In this document: positions 1 to 11,320 of the stretch, piece by piece
Numbering within the stretch: position 1 is the stretch's first letter
Layout: every line of letters begins with the position of its first letter
Program-made: the position numbers and the translations under genes
NCBI RefSeq assembly: GCF_000204055.1
Contig: NW_006768798.1
Location: forward strand, 1-64,000
DNA from: Melampsora larici-populina 98AG31
Taxonomy: Eukaryota > Basidiomycota > Pucciniomycetes > Pucciniales > Melampsoraceae
Length of the DNA stretch: 64,000 nucleotides
Direction of reading: 5' to 3'
The notes under the pieces: model-generated
Told to the model about the DNA's origin: nothing
What the model saw: only the letters and a program-made list of their open reading frames with translations
Database searches by the model: none

Positions 1-388
1 TTGCCGCTAAAAACATCTTCGTCGCCAACAATTCGCTCTCATTGAAAGGCTTTACGTATCTCTTGTGCGAATCAGATTTCCACCTCCCCGCTTTCTTGAG
101 TTTCCTCACACTAATCCCAAGATTTGCCCATAACAAAGCTCCTCCCACGCGAAAGGAATGGCCTGACCACGTCTTCACACTCGCTGCTCCCCAGGCTTCC
201 TCAACCAGTTTGATGAATGTTTTCTTTGTCAATAGTCTGCTGTCTATTTTAAACAAGAGCTCGTCGCGATCTTCTGTGTCGTTCATTTCCATCAACCTAC
301 GTATCGCCGCGACCGGATCTAGCACTGAAGGTTGCTCTTGTAAATGTATAACTTGTATTTCCCCGGTGTAGAACTTATAACCCAACAA
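1..388 (-). CDS. Tyrosine recombinase, C-terminal catalytic fragment (partial at window edge)
   Basis: The minus strand is open from about 388 to the window edge and encodes the C-terminal half of a tyrosine recombinase, the integrase type of DIRS/Ngaro retrotransposons and Cryptons. Visible catalytic features are the H-x-x-R box in GHSFRVGGALLWANLG, then GRWKSDSHKRYVKPF with the Trp and a Tyr in the nucleophile position. The upstream part, QPSVLDPVAAIRRLM, matches the usual linker before this region. It overlaps in homology with the end of the YR fragment at 1873-2701 (both carry the segment after the catalytic Arg), so the two are probably from different copies rather than one split gene. 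The stop lies outside the window. Confidence 0.72.
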   Translation of the reverse strand, partial: MLGYKFYTGEIQVIHLQEQPSVLDPVAAIRRLMEMNDTEDRDELLFKIDSRLLTKKTFIKLVEEAWGAASVKTWSGHSFRVGGALLWANLGISVRKLKKAGRWKSDSHKRYVKPFNESELLATKMFLAA

Positions 389-1872
389 GGGTTATACAGA
401 GCTGGAAGAGGATAATCTACTAATAAAATGACTAGTAGAAGTTGTCTAAGGACTGCTCTTCTAAAACAACACAATCAGAAAGAGCTCTGTTGTATTGAGT
501 ACTGATAAGGCACCAGAGAAATATAACTTCACACGTAATTTTAACTTCAAAAAGCACACTTTGTATTACTATCAACACTGCTATAGTGTTATTCCCAATT
601 GATAACTGAAAAAAAATAAGCAATATCTGATTGATATTATTCCCAATAAGTCTTTATGACTATAAAACTAAAGTAAATTTCTCTTTATAACTGTAATAAA
701 GGGCGTATTTAAGTGAACAGGTACTATTAAAATAAGTTTATGATGATAAACAAAATAATAATGGCGTAAATGATAAAGAAAAAAAAGGGGAACAACAGTC
801 CCAAAACCCACTCAAAGTATATATAACAATGTACTAGAACTTTTACAATGGTCAACAGCCTCAAAACCAATCAAATCCGCCCAAAATTCCCTAAAAACCC
901 TATGATGACGCAATGTAATGGTTTTGTTACTAATAAATGATGTAATTTTCACAGCTAAAAGTGATCAATGACGCAATAATATGATGTACAGCACTTCTTA
1001 TGATGAATACAGGTGATTTTTTCCTTGTAAACTAGCTGAAAACCAATTTTTGAGATTACGAATTTTTTCAGATGTGCTCCAATTTTTGATTACTAAAGTG
1101 CATCTTGTAGCCCACGTGTTACTGATCATTTCTGACACCTACATGACCTACTTCTGATGAGTGATGAGTAAGATATTGAGTTGTGAAGTTAAGGTTTTTA
1201 GTGTTACATATGACTTGTGACTGTAAATTTGAGATTCACACCAATTCTTTATTTGCCTTATAACTTTTTACACACACCTCCGTTACTAATGATTTAAAGT
1301 TTGTACATTATGTAATCCACTCTTCTGCGTTGAATGAGCCATCTACCAACCTATTCTGACGTCATTTGACATATGTAATTAGCTGAAAACCTCCATTTTC
1401 CACGAATTTCACCCATTTTCTTCACTTTTCACAGCTACTACTATCTTTTTCTTGCTCATGTAATATGACATCATCATCTATAGCCTTAAAAATCCCGGAA
1501 AATCCTCTTGGCAACCTTAAATTCCATCACTACCACTATTACACAACCAAACTACACGTGTACCTCTTGTTTACCAACTTCGAAAAAGTGCTTTTTTCCT
1601 AATAACTTCTGTTTCTACTTATCAACCTTGAAGATTAAAATTGTCATAGTATCATATAATGTTGTTCTTTCATATTCTAACCTCATAATACCCATAACTT
1701 TATTTTTACTAACCTAAAAACCATTTTCCAACCTTTATACCTATAATTTCGAATTTTTCTTATGTTTTTCTTTCTTTCTTTTTGTAATAAATTTGTAAGT
1801 AAACTATAATGATCTTAATATATAATGTGAAATAAAATGATGTAATGTTGACCTAATGACCAATACATAAGC
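389..1872. other. AT-rich spacer, no gene seen
   Basis: About 1.5 kb of AT-rich sequence between two recombinase fragments. Only short chance reading frames are present and I recognise no terminal repeats or RNA gene. It may be the inside of an insertion or simply decayed element sequence. Confidence 0.4.
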
Positions 1873-2701
1873 CTACAAGAGCTTCAATTGATCAAAAACC
1901 TCCATTTTGAATTTTCTTTCCTGCTGAATCCTGCTAATAAACTGGTAAACTGGTAATTGTGAATTTTTCAATTGATCCCATAAATTGATCACCACACCGG
2001 GAGCTGCAGTCTTTGCTTTCCTGAGATGAATTTTAACCCAGGTCCCAATCTTTGATTCACCAAATTTGACATGTCGTCTTAAAACCACGCCTTCTTCTTT
2101 TGACTTCCTGAAAATTTCTCCTAGCCTCATTAATCCCCAAAAAGCTACTAGTGCTACCGCTGCCACAAATTCATGTCTCTTCGAGCGTCCTTCGCAGTAA
2201 TCTAGTAAGGAGAAGAGCTGTTGAACGGTTACCGGTTTCTTGTTTTTGGTGAGTAAAATGCCTTCCTCTTCTTTCTTCGTAGCTCTTATCAAGAGTTTCA
2301 CGATTGAATCATCCAACTTTATCTTCTTGACGTGCGTCACCAGATGCCATGCTTGAATACCGTCAATATATTTATCGATTGTTTTCGAGGCAATCTTCCG
2401 TTTTGGTTGGACTCCATCAATAACTCCTGAACAACCAGCCCACGTGATGAAACCATAAATGTTGTTACTTTGAATTTGTAAATATTCATCGAAAACGTTT
2501 CCTTTTTGACTCGATGTGTTCAATGAACTTCAATAATCCCGATGAATAACCTTTCAACGTAGACTTTGCCCAACTACTCGTGGCCATGTGGGCACCAGGT
2601 CTAGAAGCCAACTTGAGCGCTGTACCGAAGTGTCCTGGTGGACTAGTCTCTGGGTTGCGTTTGTTTTGGATGGGTTGTCCATGTAGTCGGTAAGGTGGCA
2701 T
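1873..2701 (-). pseudogene. Tyrosine recombinase, N-terminal half, frameshifted and truncated
   Basis: Two overlapping reading frames encode consecutive parts of one recombinase. The first (2701-2486) has the SAM-like core-binding start, with SSWAKSTLKGYSSGLLKFIE. The second (2523-1873) continues the core-binding domain (ASKTIDKYIDGIQAWHLVTH) and enters the catalytic domain at FWGLMRLGEIFR, which contains the first catalytic Arg. The join near 2500 needs a frameshift. The fragment stops at about 1880, before the H-x-x-R and Tyr, so it cannot be active. It lies downstream of RT/RNase H at 3109-4770 on the same strand, which is the expected order (gag, RT-RH, YR) for a DIRS/Ngaro-type element. 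Confidence 0.75.
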
Positions 2702-3108
2702 GGGTGTCGAATTTGAGCTGACGAGTATAGGTTGTCGATGAGATGAAGAGTGTAGACTGGAGATGTTTACTCCCTCAATGCTCAGTACTCGTGTTCTTGT
2801 TTTTGTTTAAGGCCCCGACGCAGGCTTGTTTGGGCGTCAAGTCAGTTACATACAGATCAGTATTTTCCCTTCTCACTCTCCAGCGAGGTGTCAAACTGTC
2901 ATTCCACGTCCCTCGGCCAATCAACCTCACGCCGGTGTATGGCTCACTTCACACCCTGGTTTCTACCTCACTTTACTTCCTGCTCAGGTTTCAGGAAGAA
3001 TCACAGACTCAAGACTCACTAGGATGATTTCTCAAGACTCAAACAGGTAGCAACAAACATGTCTCATGGGCAATTAATGTAAGTCAAAAACTGGGATTAT
3101 ATTGCATT
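2702..3108. other. Spacer between RNase H and recombinase, no gene seen
   Basis: Roughly 400 bp separating the RT/RNase H and YR parts of the minus-strand DIRS-like element. No credible coding segment was found on either strand. Confidence 0.35.
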
Positions 3109-4770
3109 TCAAGTCTGTATGATGAACCTTTCCAAATCTGCTGGTATTTCTATCCTAATCTCATCCCATTTCTTTTTGGTCGAGTCTAATCTTCGAGATA
3201 GTGCGTCAGCTGCATTATCTGCAGACTTCACCCTCTTTGCCTCGATCGCGCTATTGTGAGCTAGTAAGTCTTTCTGGATGATTTTCCACTCTCTGTTCAC
3301 CAGAGGATCTCTTGATTTCCCGTTATTGACGGCTCCTTCTGATAAGGTGTTGTCCGTCAAGGCTAAGTAAGTGTTTCCATCTACGTTCCTCAACTTCTTC
3401 ACCATCATCCAGCCTAACCTAATTGCTATGGTTTCTGCCCAGGCTATTCCTCTTTTCGTTCCATCTTGTTCTACTTTATCCCATCCATTCTTTAGTTTTA
3501 ATCGGGACCATCTTTTTCCTACAATGATTCCCAAACCATAGGACGTCAACGCATCCCCAACCCAACCTATTGTCTGCGTTTCCGGCCTCGGAATCACTCA
3601 AAGTGGTTTTGCTGTTGTAAGCGTATCTCTCCATATCATCAAGTCTTCCTTTACTTCCTCGGGGATGTCACGTAATGCATATTTATGTTTCCACTGTTGT
3701 AACATCCTATAGATTGCCGCACAGTAGACCTTCATTTGTGGGAAGACATATGCCGCATGTTGCAACCTTCCTACGAGTCTTTCTGTTTCTTTGAAGGATT
3801 GTTTAGCTTCTTGTAAGTACTCATTGATTTGGCTAATCCGTAGCTGGACTTTGTCTTGCGGTAAGCTAACTGTTTTGGTTTCTCCGTTCCACACAAAGCC
3901 TAGGTACTTTTGGGTATAACCAAACTCCTTCCACTTCTCTTCGTTCGTCGCTACGCCCATTTGCTCACTTGCTTTTACGATGTCAATCATCTGTCCCGCT
4001 TTGGTATCTTCTACAGGTTTGGCGAATAAAGTATCATCTACCCAACGGAAACCTGCTAACATGTTGAATTTCTTCACCATTATTTCCTTCCAGGTTTCCG
4101 CCGCCCAACCAAAAGTACCACATCCTGCTACTCCGCCAAACTGTACCCTTGTATCGAGCAGCACTTCATCATTGAAATCCAACACCATCAAAAATTGCGA
4201 CTGGTCCATTGCTACTGGTATTTGCCGGTAAGCTTTGGCCCAGTCAAAAACTCCTAGGTACAGCTTTCCTTCATAACTTATGAAGAACCACTCTACCTTC
4301 TTGAAGTCATCCCAAGATGTCTCGAATTCTTCTTTATCCACATTTTTATTTACTGATTCAATGTTTCTTATATGCCTTGGATACAATAAGTCGCTTATAG
4401 GTCTAAACAATCTGTCACCATTCACTACTGCGCCCAAGGGATTGGTTCTAAAGAAGCCGATTTTCTTGTAAACTTCTTCTTTGGGCCATGGGCCGTACAT
4501 TCGGCCTGCTAATAATTCTTTCTTGAAGTTTTCCTCTATCTTTGCTTTTGCTTGTCTTGCAGATGAATGATTTGGCGGGCAATAAAAGTGGTGAGAAGGT
4601 GTTGTTGTGTTCTTAATTCCTTGTGAGAAGCCTGTTTCAAACATCTGTAGAATGTGTTTATACTTCTGATACAGGCCAGTACCTTTTAATTCTTCCTCCC
4701 ATACTCCTAGGTTCATTTCAAAGGACTACATCTTCGGCCAACTCTTTATGTTTTCTCCTCTGCAATTGGA
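3109..4770 (-). pseudogene. Reverse transcriptase-RNase H polyprotein of a DIRS/Ngaro-like retrotransposon (copy 1)
   Basis: An RT domain (4716-3598) is followed in the same frame by an RNase H domain (3597-3109). The RT shows LGVFDWAKAYRQIPVAMDQ, FGGVAGCGTFG and the catalytic FRWVDDTLF (the YxDD-box equivalent with two Asp). The RNase H part shows the TDNTLSEGAV and SADNAADALSR motifs. A TGA at 3600-3598 interrupts the two domains with no frame change. Upstream homology to the copy at 32810 continues past the first Met to about 4770 through an in-frame TAG, so the true start lies further 5'. Homology ends near the Helitron terminus at 4842, which suggests an insertion separated this gene from its gag-like partner at 11870-13756. 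The order RT-RH then YR is diagnostic of DIRS-type elements. Confidence 0.85.
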
Positions 4771-4841
4771 GGAGGTGGAGGCTTGGCCCGATTCCTCTCT
4801 GTTTTGATTTTTGTTTAATCGGTCTCAAGGATTAAAGGCAA

Positions 4842-4868
4842 CTAGCCAAATTGGGCGGCGGGCGCCGC
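4842..4868 (-). mobile_element. Helitron 3' terminus (hairpin plus CTAG), minus orientation
   Basis: Read on the minus strand there is a GC-rich hairpin (positions 4868-4853, stem GCGGC/GCCGC), a 7-nt spacer, then CTAG at 4845-4842, followed by T (plus-strand A at 4841). This is the canonical Helitron 3' end: hairpin, CTRR, insertion before T. The same 16-bp hairpin and CTAG recur at 39009-39035. The element body must extend to higher coordinates; I could not locate its 5' TC end. Its position just upstream of the RT pseudogene explains why gag and RT homologies are 7 kb apart. Confidence 0.65.
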
Positions 4869-5561
4869 ACTGTAAGAATGGGCTTATCTTAGTTCAATTC
4901 ATATAGCATGCTACAGCCTATGCTGGATGATATATCACCTGAGGAGGAAAGCTTTCTTGGGGTTGATTGGCTGCATTACAGCGCAGTATAATCTATCTCA
5001 TCACTATATTGGATCACCCAGCCTGAGGATATTGTTGTTTAACACTTAGTAGCTGTTTTGGTCACACCAGATCCATCACTGATGTTTAAGTCACAGTAGT
5101 CATTGAGATACTCCAATTTTGATTCAATTGACCTTTTGTTCTGTTTGAATCTGATAGTAGAATCATGTTGATATGAAATGTGGACACTGAAATATATCTT
5201 GCTTTTGCTCACATCAGATACAAAATCACCATACTTATCAACACTTTGGCACAAGTCAATCCAGATCTAAAGTGAGACTATAGGCCGTGATCTTTCAAAA
5301 CACCACTAATTCTGGATTGCACATCCTCCATCTGTTCTGAGCTGAAAAAAACAGAATATTTTGGGATTGTTGACTTGACCGTAAGAGAAACATGGACCTC
5401 TTTCAATACAGAATCCCAATCAGTACTGCCACATGGGTAACTTGTGATGAGAAATCTGAGTTCTGATTGTGGTGAGATCAACAATTGGTACAAATCATGA
5501 GCACTTTGCACAAAGGTGCTGACACATAAACTTGGTGTGGAGTGAAAATGTTCTTGCCCTG
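4869..5561. other. Sequence inside Helitron terminus, no gene seen
   Basis: About 700 bp between the Helitron hairpin and the telomere-like tract. Short minus-strand frames exist at 5039-5254 and 5278-5511 but show no recognisable domain. Confidence 0.35.
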
Positions 5562-5608
5562 AACCTAACCCCCTAATCCTAAGCCCTAACCCCTAGGCCC
5601 TAACCGCT
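5562..5608. repeat. Interstitial telomere-like tract (degenerate CCCTAA)
   Basis: Seven or so imperfect copies of CCCTAA/CCCCTAA/CCCTAG run from 5562 to 5608. The motif matches the TTAGGG-type telomere of most filamentous fungi in reverse complement. It is short and degenerate, so it is a relic rather than a functional end. Confidence 0.55.
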
Positions 5609-5930
5609 AATGGATTCCATATCAGAGTACATGAAGTTTCATTTTGTTTCAGATTTTGAAAAACTTAATCCAAAAACCAAAAACATAAACTAAGAAGGTA
5701 AAAAACAAATTTTTGAGTGAGGTATGTGTACACGTAGTCACACAAAAGCTACGGTTTTGTCATTTTGTTCAAAAAAAATAGATTTTTTTTTACAAATTTC
5801 ATTATAACCTTTAATTGTATGTACAATAGTGCCTGTTAGAGATAGCAAGAAAAAAGGATCAGCATCTTCTCTATCTAATGATGTATGAATGAAAAATCTG
5901 GAGTGCAGAGAAAGAAAGATACCTGACTGA

Positions 5931-7142
5931 TCACCAAGGGGTGGATCCACGCTTTGCAGCGATGACAGCTTGAAGTCTCTCGGGCATTGAGGCAGCCAGA
6001 CATCCCAATTCCTCTGTAGGTACACTCTCCCATGATTCCAACACATTGGCCTTCATGGAATCAAGATCCTGGATCGGATGCTTAGTTGAGATCTTGGATT
6101 TCATGATGGACCAAAGATTTTCGATTGGGTTCAAATCAGGTGATTGCGCTGGCCAATTTAACTTCACTATTCCTTCTCTTTCACGCCATTTTGAGGAAAG
6201 TTTAGATTGATGAACTGGGGCTCCATCCTCCATCAAAATGAGATTGTTGGCATTGGAAGAGTCGTGTAAAAAGGGTCCTAACAATTTTTCATACACTTGC
6301 TCAATTGTGGGATACAAAGTTAAAACTGGGATTTTTTTCCCAGTTTCCCAGTTTTTGTTCTTGGCTGTGTTTGGAACTTTCCCACGTTCTCCCAGTTTCC
6401 CAGTTTGCGTTTTTGGCGGTATCTGGGAAACTGGGAAACTGGGAAAAAAATTCCAGTTTTAACTTTGTATCCCCTAAATAAAGTTGTCCGAGTTTTGACG
6501 ACCAGGCTCCATAATGACCAGCTTGAGCTTGTGTCCAGGAACAAAACCACCCCAAACCATCACTGAACTACGGCCTGATTTGAAAGATGGTGCCAACAAG
6601 GATGCTTCATATTTCCCAGCCACTTTTTGCCAAACCCGAACTTTGCGATACAGCTTTCCAATCTCAAAGGTTGATTCATCAGTCCAAATTACTCGCTTCC
6701 AGTCATCCACCGTCCACGCCACATAGCGTTTTGCAAACTCAAGACGTGCAGCTTTGTGTTTAGCATTAAGAAAAGGTTTAACTATTGCTACCCTCAAGTT
6801 GTAACCAAGAGATTGAAGAGCCAGCCAGATTGTAGTAGCGCCCACCTTTGTTGCTGAACCCTGGACTATCTCACACATTGGAGCCCGTCCAGATTTTTCA
6901 CCACACTCAAGATATCAGAGATCACAATTGGTCAATAGAGAGGGTCAGCCGGATGTTTTCTTGCTTTCAACCAAGCCTTCTGCTTTAAATTTGGCAAGGA
7001 CAGATTGGACCGTGGTGACTGGACACCCTAGAGTTTGGCTGATATCAATTTTTCTCTTCTTTGCGAGGTGCATTCCGACCATTTGGTTTTTCAGATCAGA
7101 TGGTAAGGGCTTCATCTCCAAAATATGAGAGGTAATGATCAA
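5931..7142 (-). pseudogene. Tc1-type transposase (DD34E), disrupted
   Basis: Three pieces form one transposase on the minus strand. The N-terminal DNA-binding HTH part (7142-6945) has ISQTLGCPVTTVQSVLAKF. The middle part (6878-6474) carries the first catalytic Asp in VIWTDESTFEIG. The C-terminal part (6317-5931) carries the second Asp in LMEDGAPVHQ and the Glu in SPDLNPIENLW. Thirty-four residues separate the last two, so the triad is DD34E, diagnostic of Tc1. The middle and C-terminal parts are separated by a palindromic insertion (6309-6474). The N-terminal and middle parts are in different frames with stops between, so the gene is dead. Confidence 0.9.
6309..6474. mobile_element. Palindromic MITE inserted in the Tc1 transposase gene
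   Basis: A ~166-bp almost complete palindrome with ends GGGATACAAAGTTAAAACTGG at 6309 and its reverse complement ending at 6474. The arms are made of repeated CCCAGTTT/CTGGGAAA words, so the RNA or single strand would fold into one long hairpin. It sits exactly where transposase coding homology is interrupted. No convincing target duplication could be assigned. Confidence 0.75.
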
Positions 7143-7606
7143 CAGGTTTGACCGAAAGAATGGTAAACAGCAAAAATCAAAATTTCATCAAATTCAAAAA
7201 AATAAATATTAAACCGTAGCTTTTACGTCACTACGTGTACATAACTTTTAAGAAGAAAAAAGTGATGTCATTTCATGAAGATCTTGGATCTATCACTTTT
7301 TGGTCAAGTTTAATCTCTTCAATTCTAAAGAAAGCTACACAAAAGTTTTGATTTTTTTCTTGCCAAAGTACAGCTGTATTCACAATTGATGAACATTTGA
7401 AGAAAAACTTTTTGGATGATCAGCGCAAATTGTAAACAGGTACAGGCCAAAACATTCAAAAAGCTTTCTTCAAGTGTTCATCAATCATGAAAACGGCTGT
7501 AACATTTCAAAAATGATCGAATTGCATCAAAGCTTCCATTATTTTTTCATGTTTCATTTATTCCAATAAAGACATTCAGTTTTTTTCTACATTTCTATGT
7601 ACTTTT

Positions 7607-9660
7607 TTAAACGGTCACACCAACCAATTTCACGTGATTTAAACTTTGACCGACAACTTCAATTAGATTATCAATCAAATCAGACCATTGAGAAAGTTTA
7701 GAACCCAATACTTTCCAATCATGATATCCAAATGGTCCAGAAGAGGATTGATTAATATAAACTAATTGATTGGGTTGATAAACTCTTGCTGAGATTAATT
7801 TTGCTTTAACAGCTAAACAAAAAAATACACAAAATCATCAGGAAAATCGGTCGAGGTTGGTTTTTTTTTGGTTGGGGGATGATCCAGGAGAAGATTGATT
7901 AATATAAACTAATTGATTAGGTTGGTAAACTCTTGCTGAAATTAATTTTGCTTTAACAGCTGAACAAAAAAATACACAAAATCATCAGGAAAATCGGTTG
8001 AGGTTGGGTTTTTTTGGTTGGGAGAGAGACTTATCATTGATGATCCATTCTTCTACTTCCATTCCTTCTTCTTCATCTCTTTCGCTTTTTAATCATAAAG
8101 AACTTTCAATTTCTGATATGAAACATTTCCTTCCACTCTTTTAGAACAAAAATCAGTTAATATCAACAATTTAGATATAAATTTGATGGATTGTTTGCTA
8201 GGAGTAGAAAGTCGAGTGGTATTTGAATTCAATAAATCCTCGATATCTTGATGGTATTGGGTTGATCAGATTTCAAAAGTTGAAAAAAAATTGATAACAA
8301 GATTTTCGAATTGGGTTGGATTGGATGTAACATGAGATGGGTTTGATATTGTCTAATAAATCCCAACAATACCAATTGTTTAAGTTTAAAGTTAATCAAA
8401 TTGATTGATCAATTATTTTATCTAATTTGCTTTGTAAAGTTGGATCTAATGAATCATTAAATTCAATTGAAGAAAGATAAACAATTGATAAATTGTCAGC
8501 ATCTATATTTTTTGAACTTGTTTCTAATAAGTTGATAATCTTTTGAATTAATTGAATTCCTTCATTAGATTTAATGAAATTCCATAAAGTTAAATAATTG
8601 GGTACTTTCAATAAAGTAGGTAAATGTAAATTAATATCTTCTGGATTTGTTAAACTCATTTCATTTAATTTGCTTAAAACTTCTAATTGTAGTGGGATTC
8701 AATCTTCTATTGGTGCAGGTGATGTATTAATCAAACTAAAAAGGCTAATTTGAAATTTTGAAAAATCAGTAAGATATTTTGAATTGTTTTGGATTGAAGA
8801 TAGACAAAATGACTTACACATTGTATTTTCCATAGGAAGTAGTCTTTTGTTCAGCTTTTGAACTGGCTTCCAAGAGTTTTTTAACCATTGAAGAGGATCT
8901 AAAATGATCAATTGAAAACAATGAAATAAAGGAGTAATCAATAAATTGATCATAGCTTCAAGTTCTCTAGAATCAGTGAAGCGATCAATCAATCATCAAA
9001 AAGAAACACATTAAATTGGCTTCTGTTCTTCTACTTTTTCCTTCGTAGAATTTGAATTAAGAACTTACCTCGATCATCAGTTTTATTAAATCAACCGATT
9101 TGTAATTTACTCCAAATCTCTCCACAATTTTAGTTTTCTGATTTTTGATCTCTTTAGTATCATCATCTTCCTTTACGTCTTCATTTTGATCTTCATCGTC
9201 ATAATTGTCATCATTATTTTCATTTTGGTTAGTTGATTGATATTTTTGAATTAAATCTAAAGCATTTTGTTTAATTTGAATAGAATTTGAAAGCTTGATG
9301 ATGATGATGACTCTAGCCTGTTAGGTGAAATAAAAGCAAATAAGATGAAGATCAATAACCTGACATGACTAAAGCTTTTGGGAGGCTGGGATTAATTTGA
9401 ATACAATCTGAATTGAACCAAGATCAAAGGAAAACTCACCTTGATGGTACAGGAGCGACGAGTTAGAAGTCATAATAACAGTCTGAGTAGGAGTATTCGA
9501 TCTTGATGAAGAATTCGTGGTTTGTTGATCAGATTGATTGTCAGGAGTAGATTGATCAGTTTGTTGGATTTTGTAAGAATTGAAATCCAACTGTTGGTTA
9601 GAATCTGATAAAGATTCAGGAGTGCTGGATTGATAATCGCTCTCTTGAGTTGGGTTACTT
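7607..9660 (-). CDS. Unrecognised multi-exon gene inside the Helitron-like body
   Basis: Consecutive minus-strand exons with good codon character can be followed, but I do not recognise the protein. The 5' exon (about 9660-9445) is rich in Ser, Gln, Thr and Asn and ends at a GTGAGT donor. The next (about 9319-9070) contains an acidic run and the segment IVERFGVNYKSVDLIKLMIE, ending at GTAAGT. Next come 8992-8699, with DPLQWLKNSWKPVQKLNKRL, and 8690-8396, with LPTLLKVPNYLTLWNFIKSN, both alpha-helical in character. A last exon (about 7800-7607) contains GPFGYHDWKVLGSKLSQWSD and ends in TAA. Part of the last exon is tandemly duplicated. Exon joins and start are uncertain. A captured host gene within a Helitron or a resident gene is equally possible. 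Confidence 0.4.
7744..8025 (-). repeat. Tandem duplication (~155 bp) including a 3' exon start
   Basis: Two ~130-bp stretches about 155 bp apart are nearly identical. Each includes GATTGATTAATATAAACTAA, the splice-acceptor-like TTTAGCTG region (minus strand) and a run of Ts. The lower copy is continuous with the terminal exon of the minus-strand gene; the upper copy repeats only its beginning. Confidence 0.7.
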
Positions 9661-10101
9661 ATAAGAAAAAATTGACTTCTTTTGAACGTTTTGATTTAGT
9701 TGGATTTTCTAAGATAGGTTGTAATCATAGACATCGATTGGATTATTTAATGCTTTGATTGTTAGTCATCATTTCAAGTTCTAAAGTTCAAAATTATAGA
9801 ACACAATAGAGGGAGTCAGTACAATTGATTGAGAATATTTCAAGATTTGCTATTGATCAGTTTTACTTACTTGAGAAGATTGTTCTAGAAATAGGTTTAG
9901 ATGAGAAGTTGATTCCAGATTGGAGAACTGAGTGAGACCGATTGAATTTCAACTTCAGAAAGCATGTAACGGATATGAGTCAATGATCAGGTTTAGGAGC
10001 ATGACCAAAATCATAAATTCAATCAAGATTAGTCAAATATTAGTTGATTGATGAATTAAAAAGGACTTACACTGTATGAATGATTTCACAATCAGTTGTT
10101 T

Positions 10102-10800
10102 CTAAAGACCTGCTCCCATTAGCTGAATCACCCAAGCTGCTACACTATTTGATGGTTCTCTAGAATGATGGGCTCGATAATTTGTTTGTATTAGAGACAT
10201 GAGTATATAAGCACAACATACGTTGTCATAAACTTCAAAGAAGGGGCAAGTTTGAGTCAAAAGCATTGCATCACCATCAATATCGACCAGTAGATTTGAA
10301 ATGATCAAGGATTGTTTGAGTGCCTTGATAGTCAGTTTCTGAAAACAAAAGGCAGAAAGATCACAGAGAACTTGGCAAAACAAAGAGACACATTCCCTTA
10401 TCGAAGATTCTTTCGGATTGATTGGATGTGGATGAACAGAGTGACATGATAGCATGATCGTCTTTCTCAAAGTTGATGGGTTGAGAATAAGAGATCCGGA
10501 GGTACAGTTAGATCAATGAAAATTTATTTAGATGGCTCGGTATTGATTGGAGAACTATTTAGAAACTATTCATGAGTAAAAAGGGAAGGGTTATCTTGAC
10601 AGTCAGTTCTTGCAGCATAATAAAGACAGTAAGATATTTAAGATAAAACAAAATCGAACATACCTTCAGAAATGGATAGCTTTGAATAAACAATCTCCAG
10701 GAGTGTTGGGTGACTTCAAATCAAAGAAACCGTGTACTGCGGTAATTGTGCACTAAAATTGTAAGGCTGATGAATTGAGAATTAGGAGCAATAAGTAAAT
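10102..10800 (-). pseudogene. Relic of an unrecognised gene (copy 1 of a pair)
   Basis: The minus strand shows coding-like segments: an exon near 10470-10102 with ESSIRECVSLFCQVL, and an upstream exon near 10610-10500 with DNPSLFTHE followed by a stop. A GTATGT...AG intron separates pieces near 10620-10665. The segment is clearly homologous to 19610-21060 along its whole length. Internal stops in both copies make these relics. I do not recognise the family. Confidence 0.45.
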
Positions 10801-11320
10801 TGAAAATAATCATCCCGAGGGCAAAAGTTCGGGTGGTCAAAACTTGGATTTGTTCAGTTAAAGAGTGAGCGTTTTGGACACTTTGTCGATTTTGTCTGAA
10901 TTCACTGTTCGCCTTTAACTTGAATGATCTGTGGCTCAGGGCTGTGGAGTCGTGTCAAGAAATGAAGGTACCCGTCGTGAAGATAAAGGATGTGTGGACA
11001 TGAGAAGAGATGGGAAGACATTTGAATCATGGGGCAAATGGGCATAGACCGTTGTCACGTTTGGCACATTCATATTGGGCAAGTATCAGTTGTCGAAATA
11101 CAATGAAGACTGGTCTTGGTTGTGATATTAGAGTAGCTGGTTTGATTTGACTTTTAGGTCTTATAGTAGTTAATTTTTCCTTATGTGTTTCGAGTTAGAT
11201 TGTACCACACATCAATCCCAATTGATCTTGATGAACATCAATCCCAACTGATTGTGTAGTTGTGAATTTGCTATACTTATCTTGTTGTTGTCCCCCCTGC
11301 TTGCACTCTCTTTCCTTATC

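Larger units (their letters stand above)
5731..7237 (-). mobile_element. Tc1/mariner transposon with TA target duplication
   Basis: Inverted ends start CACGTAGT and share CACGTAGT, AAAGCTACGGTTT over about 27 bp, at 5731 and 7237. Each is flanked directly by TA (5729-5730 and 7238-7239), the hallmark target duplication of this superfamily. The 1507-bp length includes a ~166-bp MITE at 6309-6474, so the original element was about 1.34 kb, typical for Tc1. It encodes a broken minus-strand transposase. Confidence 0.9.
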
